Positions 17,737 to 25,807 of a stretch of 64,000 nt of DNA are shown piece by piece (position 1 is the stretch's first letter; every line of letters starts with the position of its first letter). The notes beneath the pieces were generated by a model. It was not told the DNA's origin. It worked only from the letters and a program-made list of their open reading frames with translations, and made no database searches. Origin of the DNA: Acidovorax sp. HDW3 (GTDB lineage Bacteria; Pseudomonadota; Gammaproteobacteria; Burkholderiales; Burkholderiaceae_C); contig NZ_CP049885.1 in NCBI RefSeq assembly GCF_011303755.1, forward strand, positions 2,691,001 through 2,755,000, read 5' to 3'. The position numbers and the translations under genes were made by a program.

Positions 17737-18255
17737 ATGACCCTCCAGCTCCGACACGAAACCCCGGACGACACTTCCGCCATCGAGGCAGTGACGGTGG
17801 CCGCCTTTGCCGATGCGCCACACACCAGCCACACCGAGCAATTCATCGTGCGGGCCTTGCGAGCCGCCGGCGAGCTGATGCTTTCCATCGTGGCCGAAGA
17901 ACGCGGCCAAGTCGTCGGCCACGTCGCGCTGTCGCCGGTGACGATCACCGATGACCACGGGCGACAGGCCCAAGGCTGGTACGGCCTGGGGCCAATCTCC
18001 GTCCTGCCGCAAAGGCAGCGGCAAGGAATCGGTTCGCGCCTGATGGAACAGGCGCTGTCCGAACTGCGGGCCATGCAAGCCGCAGGCTGCGTGCTGCTGG
18101 GAGATCCCGCGTACTACGCGCGCTTTGGTTTTGAGGCCCACGCGGGCCTGCAACTGCCGGGCGTGCCGCCCGGCTACTTCATGGCGCTGGCCCTGCACGG
18201 GCCAGTGCCGGAAGGCGTCGCGCACTACAGCGATGCCTTCAACGCCGCCGCCTGA
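17737..18255 (+). CDS. GNAT-family N-acetyltransferase (YhbS-like)
   Basis: A 172-residue acetyl-CoA-dependent acetyltransferase. It opens with LRHETPDDTSAIEAVTVAAF, has strand beta4 GLGPISVLPQ and the acetyl-CoA pyrophosphate loop RQRQGIGSRLM (about 92-102), followed by LLGDPAYYARFGFEA, which is characteristic of the YhbS group. Substrate unknown. It is a stand-alone cargo gene with its own terminator and no visible partner; it lies between the IS110 element and the converging small gene. Confidence 0.88.
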   Translation: MTLQLRHETPDDTSAIEAVTVAAFADAPHTSHTEQFIVRALRAAGELMLSIVAEERGQVVGHVALSPVTITDDHGRQAQGWYGLGPISVLPQRQRQGIGSRLMEQALSELRAMQAAGCVLLGDPAYYARFGFEAHAGLQLPGVPPGYFMALALHGPVPEGVAHYSDAFNAAA

Positions 18256-18257
18256 GC

Positions 18258-18280
18258 CACCGCGAAGGCGGCGGTGTTTT
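18258..18280 (+). terminator. Terminator of the GNAT gene
   Basis: CACCGC, a 7-base loop and GCGGTG are followed by TTTT, starting 3 bp after the acetyltransferase stop. Confidence 0.65.
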
Positions 18281-18303
18281 GGTTCGGCTGTTGGCCTTGA
18301 ACA

Positions 18304-18373
18304 CCGGGCGCGGCCACCGCCGCGCCCGGATTTGCGTTTCACCGCGCCCAGGACGGAACGGCCTGGGCGCGGT
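18304..18373. repeat. Two tandem strong hairpins between convergent genes
   Basis: A 10-bp perfect stem (18304-18313 with 18320-18329) is followed by a 12-bp perfect stem (18341-18352 with 18362-18373). Neither has a T-run on either strand, so they are not classical intrinsic terminators. Confidence 0.7.
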
Positions 18374-18383
18374 GCTGTTCGGG

Positions 18384-18593
18384 TTATTCCTTCGTCTCGA
18401 TGAGCCACCACACGGCACGCGGCAAGGCGCGGCCCGTGATGGGGTGAATGTCGGTCAGGTCAGCGCGAGCTGACCAGCCCGAGGGCGGACGGTAGCCGCG
18501 CACGTCGCCATCGCCGTGCCAGCGGCGGGCGCGTACCGCGCCGGGGGCGTAGATCGCAGCCATGCGTGGGCGGCTGGTGGTGGTGCGGGTCAT
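18384..18593 (-). CDS. Small ICE protein of unknown function (69 aa)
   Basis: A 69-residue basic protein beginning MTRTTTSRPRMAAIYAPGAV and containing RPPSGWSARADLTDIHPITG. The start at 18593 is preceded by GGAAGGAAAA at somewhat long spacing. It lies 62 bp downstream of the ParB-like gene on the same strand, so the two may be cotranscribed. No motif, membrane segment or signal peptide is seen; its reality is supported by position and base composition rather than by recognised homology. Confidence 0.6.
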   Translation of the reverse strand: MTRTTTSRPRMAAIYAPGAVRARRWHGDGDVRGYRPPSGWSARADLTDIHPITGRALPRAVWWLIETKE

Positions 18594-18655
18594 GGGGCGT
18601 TTTCCTTCCAGCGAAGCGCCCCGGTCGAGGCCGGGGCGCTTGCTGTCGGCGTGGG

Positions 18656-20722
18656 TCAAGCGGCCAGCGCCACGGCGGGTTCATCCGCCATTGCCTCGGC
18701 ATCCTCCGGGGCGTCGTCCTGCTCCTGCGGTTCTGCCTGCGTGGCTTCCTGCGTGCCTTCGGTGGCGAAGATGGCAGGCATCCAGCCGGTTCCGTCCGCC
18801 AGCCGCTCGGCTTCGCTGGCAATGTCGGCCTTCTTCAACTTCGCCAGCCGGGTGACGTGCGACGGGGCGAACTGCTCCACGGCTTCCAGAATCGCAGCCT
18901 TCGGTACATGCCGGAAATAACCCTCATTGGTGGGCTTCCACCATGCGGCCATGTCCAGCCCTACGGCCTGCGCCAGTTCCTCGCTCGGCTGCTGCCGCGT
19001 GGTGCGGGGTGTCACCACGTCCACCGTGACGGCCACGCATACCGCCAGCAGCCGCACCAGTTCGTCTTGCGACTTCGCCAGCAGCGCGGCGAACAGATCG
19101 GCGCTGTCCTGCGGCAAGCCTTCACCTGCCACCTGTTGCAGTTCGCGCAACGCCACGGCAGCAGGCGATTCCGGCCAGTCCGGGGCCATGCCTTCCAGCC
19201 GGTCTTGCACTTTCAGGCTCACGCCCAACGGCAGGTCGTGGCCGTAGTGGCTTTCCTGCAATACGGTCTGCACCATGCCATGCACCAGCGCGGCCAGCGC
19301 CACTTGCGGATGCCGGGCGATTTCGATTTGCAGCGCCGCCGTGCGGTGGGCGCTCAACCGCTGCGCCAGCCGGTCGGACATGGCGGCAGTCCTGGGCTGC
19401 CCGTCGCCGTCTCCGTCCTCGCCTTCGTCGTCGTTCCCGGCATCCTCGCCGCTGAAACCTTGGCGCAGGCGTTCCAGCGTGCGCAGCGCCTTGGCCTCGG
19501 CCTCGCGCATCAGCCCGCGATGAATCACGGCCTGCCCGTTGCGGTCGATGGTGATGATGGCACCGGCTGCGGCCTTCACGGTCGGGCTGTAGTCCTGCAA
19601 GCCATCTTCCAGCGCCTGCAACTGCTCGCCCACGGCTTTGCCTTCCTCTTGCAGCGCGTCGGCCTTGTCCTCGTCGTCGGCGTCCAGCGCGTCATCCACG
19701 GCTGAGGCCAGTTCCTGCATCTTGGATTGCAGCTTCTCGATGCGCTGCGCTTCGCGCTTGGTCGGCTCGCGCCGTTCCCTCGGCGCACGCTGGAAAGCGT
19801 GCAGGTCGGCATGAGTCACGCCCGGCGTGGCATCCACCCATGCCCAGCCTTCGGCCTTCACCTGGGCGGCGATGCCCGCTAGCCGGTCTTGCGCCAGCCT
19901 GTCCAGCAGCGCGGCATCGGTCAGATACACGCCCGCGTCACCTTCGGCGAACAGGTCACGGCGCACGCCACCGCCTGCGGCTTCGTAGGTGTCCAGCCCG
20001 ACGAAGCGCACCAGCGGGTGCCGGTAGGCGTCGATTTCCCTTTCGGTGAGGCGGTCGCGCAGCGCGGACGGCTGGCGCTGCCACGTTGGCGCATCGTAGA
20101 AGGCGGCTTCCTGCGCGGCGTGGTCGTCGGTGATGGCAAGGGCCATCAACTGGTCAAGGCTCACGGCATCGGCCCGATAGTCGGCCATTAGGCGCGGCGA
20201 GACATTGGCGAGTTTCAGGCGGCGCTGCACCACCAGCGGCGTGACGGAAAAATCCGCTGCAATGTCCTCGATGGGTCGGCCTTCGGCCACCAGCGCGGCG
20301 AATGCCTCGAACTGGTCTGCGGGGTGCATGGCTTCGCGCTGCACGTTCTCGGTGAGGCTGGCGGTGCGGGCCGTGCCATCGGCCACCAGCAGGCAAGGCA
20401 CCTCCCATTCCTTGCTGATGCGGTGCTTCTTCGCCAGCAGCTTCAACGCGGCCAGCCTGCGGCCACCGGCCACGACTTCGTAATGCGCGCCATCGGCGGA
20501 TGCAATCACGATCAGGTTTTGCAGCAGGCCCACGCGCTGGATGCTCGCGGCGAGCTCGGGGATGGACATTCGCGGGGTCTTGCGCACGTTGCGGCCCGTG
20601 GGGCGCAGCACCAGCCGCGACAGCGGAACCAGAGTCAGGTTCTTGGTCGGGTCGGCGGCTTCCAGCGGGACAGCGGCGGCGGCATTGACGGCGTGGGCTT
20701 CGGTGTAGGTGATGGCGTTCAT
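18656..20722 (-). CDS. Large ParB/RepB-like nuclease-domain protein of the ICE
   Basis: A 688-residue protein with an N-terminal ParB/Srx domain (about 28-130): VPLSRLVLRPTGRNVRK, VVAGGRRLAALKLL and SLTENVQREAMHP, followed by the helix-turn-helix-containing domain (about 135-200) with IEDIAADFSVTPLVVQRRL. A charged coiled-coil region (about 310-400) and a conserved C-terminal domain follow. It is over twice the length of chromosomal ParB. Proteins like this accompany DUF932 and DUF736 genes in ICEs. It is unlikely to be the partner of the short ParA here, because that ATPase has its own ribbon-helix-helix partner. Confidence 0.88.
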   Translation of the reverse strand: MNAITYTEAHAVNAAAAVPLEAADPTKNLTLVPLSRLVLRPTGRNVRKTPRMSIPELAASIQRVGLLQNLIVIASADGAHYEVVAGGRRLAALKLLAKKHRISKEWEVPCLLVADGTARTASLTENVQREAMHPADQFEAFAALVAEGRPIEDIAADFSVTPLVVQRRLKLANVSPRLMADYRADAVSLDQLMALAITDDHAAQEAAFYDAPTWQRQPSALRDRLTEREIDAYRHPLVRFVGLDTYEAAGGGVRRDLFAEGDAGVYLTDAALLDRLAQDRLAGIAAQVKAEGWAWVDATPGVTHADLHAFQRAPRERREPTKREAQRIEKLQSKMQELASAVDDALDADDEDKADALQEEGKAVGEQLQALEDGLQDYSPTVKAAAGAIITIDRNGQAVIHRGLMREAEAKALRTLERLRQGFSGEDAGNDDEGEDGDGDGQPRTAAMSDRLAQRLSAHRTAALQIEIARHPQVALAALVHGMVQTVLQESHYGHDLPLGVSLKVQDRLEGMAPDWPESPAAVALRELQQVAGEGLPQDSADLFAALLAKSQDELVRLLAVCVAVTVDVVTPRTTRQQPSEELAQAVGLDMAAWWKPTNEGYFRHVPKAAILEAVEQFAPSHVTRLAKLKKADIASEAERLADGTGWMPAIFATEGTQEATQAEPQEQDDAPEDAEAMADEPAVALAA

Positions 20723-20802
20723 GGTGATAACTCCTAACGGTTCAGGGATGCAGCAGCGAGGGATGCGGCAAGGGCTGCTGCCTGCCCCTGCCGCGTGGGG
20801 AA

Positions 20803-21633
20803 TCAGGCTTTCAACTGGCGCAGGCCATCGGCCAGCATCCAGAGGGCGCGATTGAGGCGCACATCGGAATCAATGCCCTGCACGGGGCGGGTTTGCTGGC
20901 GGCGTCCGTTGGCGCTGCGGCCATGCAATCCGCCTTTGGTCAGGTTTTCTTGGGTGCGGTTGAACACGCTCCACAGGTCGGGGCGGCGGTCGTCGAACCG
21001 GCGCGGCATCAGGATTTGCGATTCGGTGATGGGCGCGGGCTTGTTGTCGGTGGGGTCGTACTTGAGGGCCAGCGCGGCGCGGGCGAATACTTCGGCCTCG
21101 CCTTCGTCCAGCGTGATCGCGCGCATGGCATCGCGGGAATCCTTCACCCGGTCGAAGCCGCGCAAGACTTCGTAAGCGCCTTCGATGACATGCCCGGAAA
21201 CGTCGCCCTTGTGGGGTACGCGCACATCGGCCACGGTGTCGCCGCACACCAGCCCATTGCTGCAAACGAAGCGGAACATTCCGGCCAGCATCTGATAGCT
21301 GCTGGTGCCGTCATGGGAGTTCAGCAGGATGATTTCGTTGGCCTCGCGGCCGTTGATCTGGCTGGCATGGCGCAGCCGAATCATGTGCTTGGTGTAGTCG
21401 CGGCGGTCGTCGTGGCGCACGCGGGTTTGCGTCACCATGAAAGGCTCGAAGCCTTCCCCGCGCAGTTCTTGCAGCACGGTGGCGGTGGGGATGTAGCTGT
21501 ACCGCTCGGAGCGGCTTTCGTGCGGAGCCTCGGCGAAGATGGACGGGGCCACGGCCCGGATTTGGTCATCGGACAAGGGGCGTTCCGAACGCAGCACCGG
21601 GGAACGGGAAGCGAAACGGGATGCGAGTTGCAT
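20803..21633 (-). CDS. DUF932 family protein
   Basis: A 276-residue protein opening MQLASRFASRSPVLRSERPL and containing the family blocks YSYIPTATVLQELRGEGFEP, MIRLRH, EIILLNSHDGTSSYQMLAG and FVCSNGLVCGD. DUF932 (phage/plasmid-like TIGR03299 relatives) has no proven activity; the domain occurs on plasmids, phages and ICEs. The ATG at 21633 has AGGAGA upstream; the longer open frame to 21864 is a reading through the leader. It follows a very long non-coding leader and precedes the ParB-like gene by 80 bp. Confidence 0.88.
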   Translation of the reverse strand: MQLASRFASRSPVLRSERPLSDDQIRAVAPSIFAEAPHESRSERYSYIPTATVLQELRGEGFEPFMVTQTRVRHDDRRDYTKHMIRLRHASQINGREANEIILLNSHDGTSSYQMLAGMFRFVCSNGLVCGDTVADVRVPHKGDVSGHVIEGAYEVLRGFDRVKDSRDAMRAITLDEGEAEVFARAALALKYDPTDNKPAPITESQILMPRRFDDRRPDLWSVFNRTQENLTKGGLHGRSANGRRQQTRPVQGIDSDVRLNRALWMLADGLRQLKA

Positions 21634-22347
21634 GGTCTTTCTCCTGACAAAAAGAGGTTTGCTGTTCACACCGCACACCGGATTCCTAGATTCGGAAGCC
21701 CAGCCTTTCGGCTGTTCGGTGCGGTCGGCACGAGGAACCCGGTTGGCCCTGTTGCCACCGTCTTTCCTGAGTTCATCGCCCGCGACGGTCAGGAGCGCGC
21801 GAACGGATGCCGTCAAGGAGGCAAGCGCAGGGTTGGTGCGGCCCGCAGGCGCAGCCGAGGACACGGCCCTGCGCGCCTTGACGGCACACGGGCGCGGGCT
21901 ACAGTCGCGGTGAAGGTGATGAAGTCAGGGGAGACGGCTGGACAAGGCAACGGCCATCCCACACGCCGACCGCACGGCAAGCGAAGCGCGCAGGCCCGGA
22001 TCTAGGAATCCGGGCCGGAGGCGTCAGCCGAGCGGAGCGAGGGAACGATGGAAGCCCGACAGGGGCGAAACCCCGAAGGGGGTTCGATGCGCTACGCGCA
22101 CGACAGCGCGACCGGCCATGTTTCTTGGCCGGGGACGCACAGCCTTCAAGGTTCGATGAGCACCAGGCGCAACACGCCCCACGCATCGGGAAGCGGGTTC
22201 TGCTGTGACTGCGGATTTCTGGCCGAGCCGGCGCAGCCGGTTCGGCGGCTTTTAGGGGTGCCAAGCATCGCGCGGCGGGGATAGCCCGCAGGGCTTTCCC
22301 TTAGAGGCAAGCGAAGCGCGCAGCGCCCCGGAAGGGGCGCGAAGGCA
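21634..22347. other. 714-bp gene-free leader region upstream of DUF932
   Basis: No credible gene. It holds two copies of the covarying hairpin module (21976-22027 and 22306-22351), a block at 22047-22113 resembling 25707-25774, and copy 2 of the 110-bp repeat (22239-22347). Confidence 0.65.
22239..22347 (+). repeat. 110-bp dispersed ICE repeat, copy 2
   Basis: Direct repeat of 14676-14785; the two share GGGGTGCCAAGCATCGCGCG and the following GGATAGCCCGCAGGGCTTTC almost without change. This copy ends at the stop codon of the 92-aa gene. Confidence 0.85.
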
Positions 22348-22626
22348 TCAGGCCGAGTCGTCAGGACGCAGGCTGGATTCCGCAACCGGCACCCACGGCG
22401 AAGTCGAGTTCAGCAGATAGCGCGCTCCACGCGCGTAGTGACCGCAAAGGCCACTCGGCCGGTAGAACCCGGTGACGCGGCGACGAAACTGCACGCCGTA
22501 TTCGTTGGTGTAGATCACCGCGTCGCCGATCTTGAAGCGCAGCGGCTGGCCGTTCTCCGGCGCGAATGGCTTGAGCGCATCGTGCTGCGCCGTGATTTCG
22601 ATGATGTAGTCGTGATGGCTGCTCAT
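22348..22626 (-). CDS. Small unknown ICE protein (92 aa)
   Basis: A 92-residue protein starting MSSHHDYIIEITAQHDALKP, with a central stretch RFKIGDAVIYTNEYGVQFRR that reads like a small beta-barrel (SH3/KOW-like) fold; this fold guess is inference. The start at 22626 is preceded by AGGAGATC. It is 65 bp downstream of DUF2958 copy 2 and likely cotranscribed. No family was recognised. Confidence 0.72.
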   Translation of the reverse strand: MSSHHDYIIEITAQHDALKPFAPENGQPLRFKIGDAVIYTNEYGVQFRRRVTGFYRPSGLCGHYARGARYLLNSTSPWVPVAESSLRPDDSA

Positions 22627-22691
22627 GGCATTGATCTCCTGTGATGGTCGAGAAAGCGCAAGGAGCGCCTTGCGGCGCTCCAAGGGGCGGG

Positions 22692-23042
22692 TCAGACAGC
22701 GATCCGCCCGGCCAGCCGCGCATCGCGCGCGTAGGCGCTCAACCGCTTCTCGGCGCGGAAAGACAGGTCGCGCTCGATCGGCAGGCCCAGCCCGCCGCGC
22801 ACCGTCGCCAGCTCGCCCAAGCTGACCCAGCCGATTTCCGGCATCCCCAGGCCCAAGTCGCAAAGACCAAAGGCGTGATCGTGGTCGCCGGGATCAATCT
22901 CGGTCAGCAGCCAGGTCGCGCCGGCGTCCGGCGTGAACAGCTTGACCACGGGCGCCGGATCGAAGTCCGCGTTCTCCAAGGATTCGCGGCCGTTGGCCAG
23001 CAGCACGATGCGCTGTTCGTCAGTGATGAGTGCGTTGTTCAT
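22692..23042 (-). CDS. DUF2958 domain-containing protein (copy 2)
   Basis: A 116-residue paralogue of the protein at 10258-10608, with PVVKLFTPDAGATWLLTEID, HAFGLCDLGLGMPEIGWVSL and a FRAEKRLSAYARDARLA end. The ATG at 23042 has AGGAGTTC upstream. The gene is preceded by a leader of about 225 bp that is almost the same as the leader of the zinc-ribbon gene at 25073. Function unknown. Two copies within one element, each in a different regulatory context, suggest recombination between related ICEs or specialisation. Confidence 0.87.
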   Translation of the reverse strand: MNNALITDEQRIVLLANGRESLENADFDPAPVVKLFTPDAGATWLLTEIDPGDHDHAFGLCDLGLGMPEIGWVSLGELATVRGGLGLPIERDLSFRAEKRLSAYARDARLAGRIAV

Positions 23043-23298
23043 GGTGAACTCCTGAAAGGTTGCCGGGCGGAATTGCCCGACCCTTCCGGGGCACGGCGCA
23101 GCGCAAGCAGTCAGGGGTCGCAGACGGCCGCCAGGACGCAAGCGCGCATGGCGCGCGCAGCCCTTGACGGCGAGAACGCCGTGGCACGATGAGGGAAACA
23201 GCAAGACCGCCTCCCTCGCACCTCCACGCACCCCGGCTTTGGGGCAAGTGCGTAGCACGCGCAGGCCCGTGAGGGCCGGAGTTGCGCCAACGGACGCA
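23043..23298 (-). promoter_or_regulatory. GC-rich leader of DUF2958 copy 2 (leader repeat A)
   Basis: The segment 23061-23286 aligns over its full length with 25480-25705, with few substitutions and small indels, and each ends close to a start codon on the minus strand. It includes the hairpin module at 23243-23286. Candidate structured 5' leader or DNA-level regulatory element. Confidence 0.6.
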
Positions 23299-23323
23299 GC
23301 AAAAAGGGGGCCGAAGCCCCCTT
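23299..23323 (-). terminator. Terminator of the nre operon
   Basis: On the minus strand AAGGGGGC-TTCG-GCCCCCTT continues into a run of five T in total, located 37 bp after the nreB stop at 23360. The stable TTCG tetraloop makes this a convincing intrinsic terminator. Confidence 0.88.
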
Positions 23324-23359
23324 GGTCAAGTTAGATCGCGTTTGGTGAAGGACACAACG

Positions 23360-24670
23360 CTACATGCGTGGCCAACCTTGATGTAGGTCGTCCACGATCA
23401 GAAGGTGGTGGTGTCGGCCCTGGCCTGAATGTTCGCGCATATGCGGATGATCCGGCGGTAGATCCGGGTGGTCATGGGCGATATCCGATGGATCGCCGGC
23501 AGGCCAAAGCATTAGCGCAAGCACTACACCGGCGAGGCCAATCAACGACATAACGATGAAGGTTGATTGCAGTCCGAAGGCAGCACCGAAGCGTCCCGCC
23601 AGCGGGTAGCAGATCAGCCAGCAGGCATGTGACAGCGCAAACTGTGCAGCGAATAGCGCAGGCCGATCCTCGGCATGGGCGGAACGGCGCAGCAGCCGAC
23701 CAGAAGGCGTTTGTGCCACGCTGTAGCCGAAACCAATCACCAGCCAAAGTGGAAGCAACAGAACATAAGACGGAATCAGCGCCCCGATGGCCGTACCGAT
23801 AACCAGCACCGCCGCTCCCGTGATCATGACAGGTCGATCCGCTAATTTGTTGAGCAGCCCAGGCAGTGCAAATGCAGCGATCATCGAGCCGCCCCCAAAC
23901 GCCGCCAAAGCCCAAGCTACTTCTGCTTCGCCCAGGCCGAAGCGTGCCTTGACGATGACCACCGTATTCACTATCACCATCGCACCTGCTGCTGACACGG
24001 CGAGGCTAACTGCCAGAAGTCCTCGCAGCCGCGGCGTTGCAAGGTAGAGGCGAACGCCCCGCGTGGTGCGCTCCCAGATGCCGCGACGTGGGCCAGGTGT
24101 CGAGGCGGGCAACATCACGCTGACCACCAGCGCGGCCGAGACAAGGAAGCCAAGCACTGTCCCGGCAAACAGGTTGTGGAAGCTGATGATGGTCAGCAGC
24201 GCAGCCGCCAGCATCGGGGAAACCAGGCTTTCAAGGTCGTAGGCCAGCCGCGAAAGCGACAGCGCCTTCGTGTACTCCTCCTCGTCAGGCAGGATGTCCG
24301 GGATGGTCGCCTGAAAGGTCGGCGTGAATCCGGCAGAAGCCGCCTGCAACACGAAGATCAGGAGATAGATTTGCCAGACCTCGGTGACGAAGGGCAGGCA
24401 GAGAGCCACGGCGGCTCGAATTAGGTCAAGTGCGACCAGCAGCGACCTACGCGGCAAGCGGTCGGCGAACGCCTGAGCGATCGGGGCGATGCCAACATAA
24501 GCAAGCATCTTGATAGCCAGCGCCGTACCAAGCACCGCTCCGGCGTCCGCGCCCGCCAGTTCGTAGGCGAGTAGGCCCAGCGCCACAGTCATCAGGCCGG
24601 TGCCCACTAGCGCGATCACTTGCGCAGCGAACAGGTGGCGATAGGTGCGGTTCTTAAGGACAGCGAGCAT
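23360..24670 (-). CDS. nreB: NreB-like MFS nickel exporter
   Basis: A 436-residue major facilitator protein with about twelve hydrophobic segments, opening MLAVLKNRTYRHLFAAQVIA and with the loop ADRLPRRSLLVALDLIRA between helices 2 and 3. The C-terminal tail is rich in histidine (HDHPDLPPDHPHMREHSG, then HHHL), the hallmark of NreB nickel-resistance exporters. It lies 9 bp after a CsoR/RcnR-type regulator gene and shares its promoter; an intrinsic terminator follows. Export of nickel, perhaps also cobalt, is inferred from the His tail and the linked sensor. Confidence 0.88.
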   Translation of the reverse strand: MLAVLKNRTYRHLFAAQVIALVGTGLMTVALGLLAYELAGADAGAVLGTALAIKMLAYVGIAPIAQAFADRLPRRSLLVALDLIRAAVALCLPFVTEVWQIYLLIFVLQAASAGFTPTFQATIPDILPDEEEYTKALSLSRLAYDLESLVSPMLAAALLTIISFHNLFAGTVLGFLVSAALVVSVMLPASTPGPRRGIWERTTRGVRLYLATPRLRGLLAVSLAVSAAGAMVIVNTVVIVKARFGLGEAEVAWALAAFGGGSMIAAFALPGLLNKLADRPVMITGAAVLVIGTAIGALIPSYVLLLPLWLVIGFGYSVAQTPSGRLLRRSAHAEDRPALFAAQFALSHACWLICYPLAGRFGAAFGLQSTFIVMSLIGLAGVVLALMLWPAGDPSDIAHDHPDLPPDHPHMREHSGQGRHHHLLIVDDLHQGWPRM

Positions 24671-24679
24671 AAGTCGGCC

Positions 24680-24937
24680 TCATAGGAGTTTTGCGAGTGC
24701 CTTCATTTCACTCAGGACGGAAGCTGCATCATGGTCAAGGCAATGGTCGATGTGGTCATGAATCAGGGCACGCTTTGCTGCCGTTACCGCGCTTTCTACC
24801 GCCGAGAGCTGGCGGGCAATATCGAGGCAAGGTTCCTCCGCCTCGATCATGCCGATAACGTGCCGAAGGTGGCCTTCGGCACGCTTGAGCCGCTTCACAA
24901 GGGCAGGATGACTGGCGTGTTTGTGTGATTCCGTCAT
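24680..24937 (-). CDS. nreA: NreA-like nickel-sensing repressor (CsoR/RcnR family)
   Basis: An 85-residue all-helical DUF156 repressor. The start MTESHKHASH (24937) is used because the longer frame crosses the operator. The candidate metal ligands His5, Cys37, His62 and Cys66 have the spacing (32, 25 and 4 residues) of the H-C-H-C set of the nickel sensor InrS; RcnR would have His in the last position and CsoR lacks the first His. His7 and His65 are further candidates. It heads the nreAB operon with a G-tract operator between -10 and -35 of its promoter, so nickel binding should release repression. Confidence 0.9.
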   Translation of the reverse strand: MTESHKHASHPALVKRLKRAEGHLRHVIGMIEAEEPCLDIARQLSAVESAVTAAKRALIHDHIDHCLDHDAASVLSEMKALAKLL

Positions 24938-24943
24938 ACGGCA

Positions 24944-24973
24944 ATTATATCCCCCTAGGGGGGATGCGTCTAA
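24944..24973 (-). promoter_or_regulatory. nreA promoter with G-tract operator
   Basis: On the minus strand a perfect TATAAT (24949-24944) is preceded at 18 bp by TTAGAC (24973-24968). The spacer is filled by ATCCCCCCTAGGGGGA, a GC-tract palindrome of the kind bound by RcnR/CsoR-family repressors. The ATG of nreA begins 7 bp after the -10. Confidence 0.85.
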
Positions 24974-25072
24974 CGGCAATAATGCTTTGCCACAAATGGA
25001 GTGACGTGCCAGCGCAGCAGAAGAAAGTGCGCCATCCCGCAGGGACGACGCACCGAAGGCAGCGTGGCGCGG

Positions 25073-25465
25073 CTAGCTTGCCGCCGTTGCTGCCATCGAC
25101 TGCAACTGGTCGATCACGCCAGGCTCTACAAACACGCAAGCCTGCTTGTCCTCGATCGGCACGTTGAACACCTCGGCAAACACCGTGCGCCGCAGGTGGG
25201 CCAGTCGGCCCGTGCGATACGCCTGCTCCGGCTTCATGCGGCCACCGGCCTGCGAGCCGCTACGCTGTGGATCGCATTCGACCAGTGCGACGAAGCCGTC
25301 ATCGGACAGCCTCTGATGCTCGGGGCACAGGCCCCAGCCCGTCGCCGTGTGGCGTTCCATGCTCGCGCGCAGGCGCTTGTCCAGCAGGATCGCGCCGGTA
25401 TCGAACGCCGTGCCGCAGACCAGGCAAACGTGCTGTTCGAGGGAAACGTGTGATTTGTCGTTCAT
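25073..25465 (-). CDS. Zinc-ribbon-like ICE protein (130 aa)
   Basis: A 130-residue protein starting MNDKSHVSLEQHVCLVCGTA. The CLVC pair (14-17) and the later CPEH (about 47-50) could together bind one zinc ion. The rest shows no recognised domain; similar ICE proteins are sometimes labelled ATPase, but no Walker motif is present here, so that label should not be used. The start at 25465 follows CGGAGAACCGTC. It shares its 225-bp leader with DUF2958 copy 2 (23043-23298). Confidence 0.75.
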   Translation of the reverse strand: MNDKSHVSLEQHVCLVCGTAFDTGAILLDKRLRASMERHTATGWGLCPEHQRLSDDGFVALVECDPQRSGSQAGGRMKPEQAYRTGRLAHLRRTVFAEVFNVPIEDKQACVFVEPGVIDQLQSMAATAAS

Positions 25466-25807
25466 GACGGTTCTCCGGTTGCAAGGGCGGAATTGCCCGG
25501 AACCGTCGAAGTCACGGCGCAGCGCAGCAGTCAGGGGGCGCAGCCGACCGCCAGGACGCAAGCGCGCATGGCGCGCGCAGCCCTTGACGGCGAGAACGCC
25601 GTGATACGGTGAAGGGACACAGCAAGACCGCCCCCTCACGCCATCCACGCGCGAAGGGTTTTCGGCAAGCGGAGCGCGCAGGCCCGCCAGGGCCGGAGGC
25701 GTCAGTGATGGAAGCCCGCATGGGGCGAGACTCGCGCAGCGAGGCTCGATGCGCAGCACGACAGCGCGACGGCGGCACGCCGGGACGCCCGACTACTGGT
25801 GACAGGA
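25466..25807 (-). promoter_or_regulatory. GC-rich leader of the zinc-ribbon gene (leader repeat A) and flank
   Basis: 25480-25705 is the second copy of leader repeat A, including hairpin module 25664-25705. The adjoining 25707-25774 block resembles 22047-22113. No gene is present in this 342-bp stretch. Confidence 0.6.

Noticed and set aside
21776..22027. Coding start of DUF932 extended upstream to 21864
   Set aside because: The extension has no family similarity; ATG at 21633 carries a good ribosome-binding site and begins the conserved domain.
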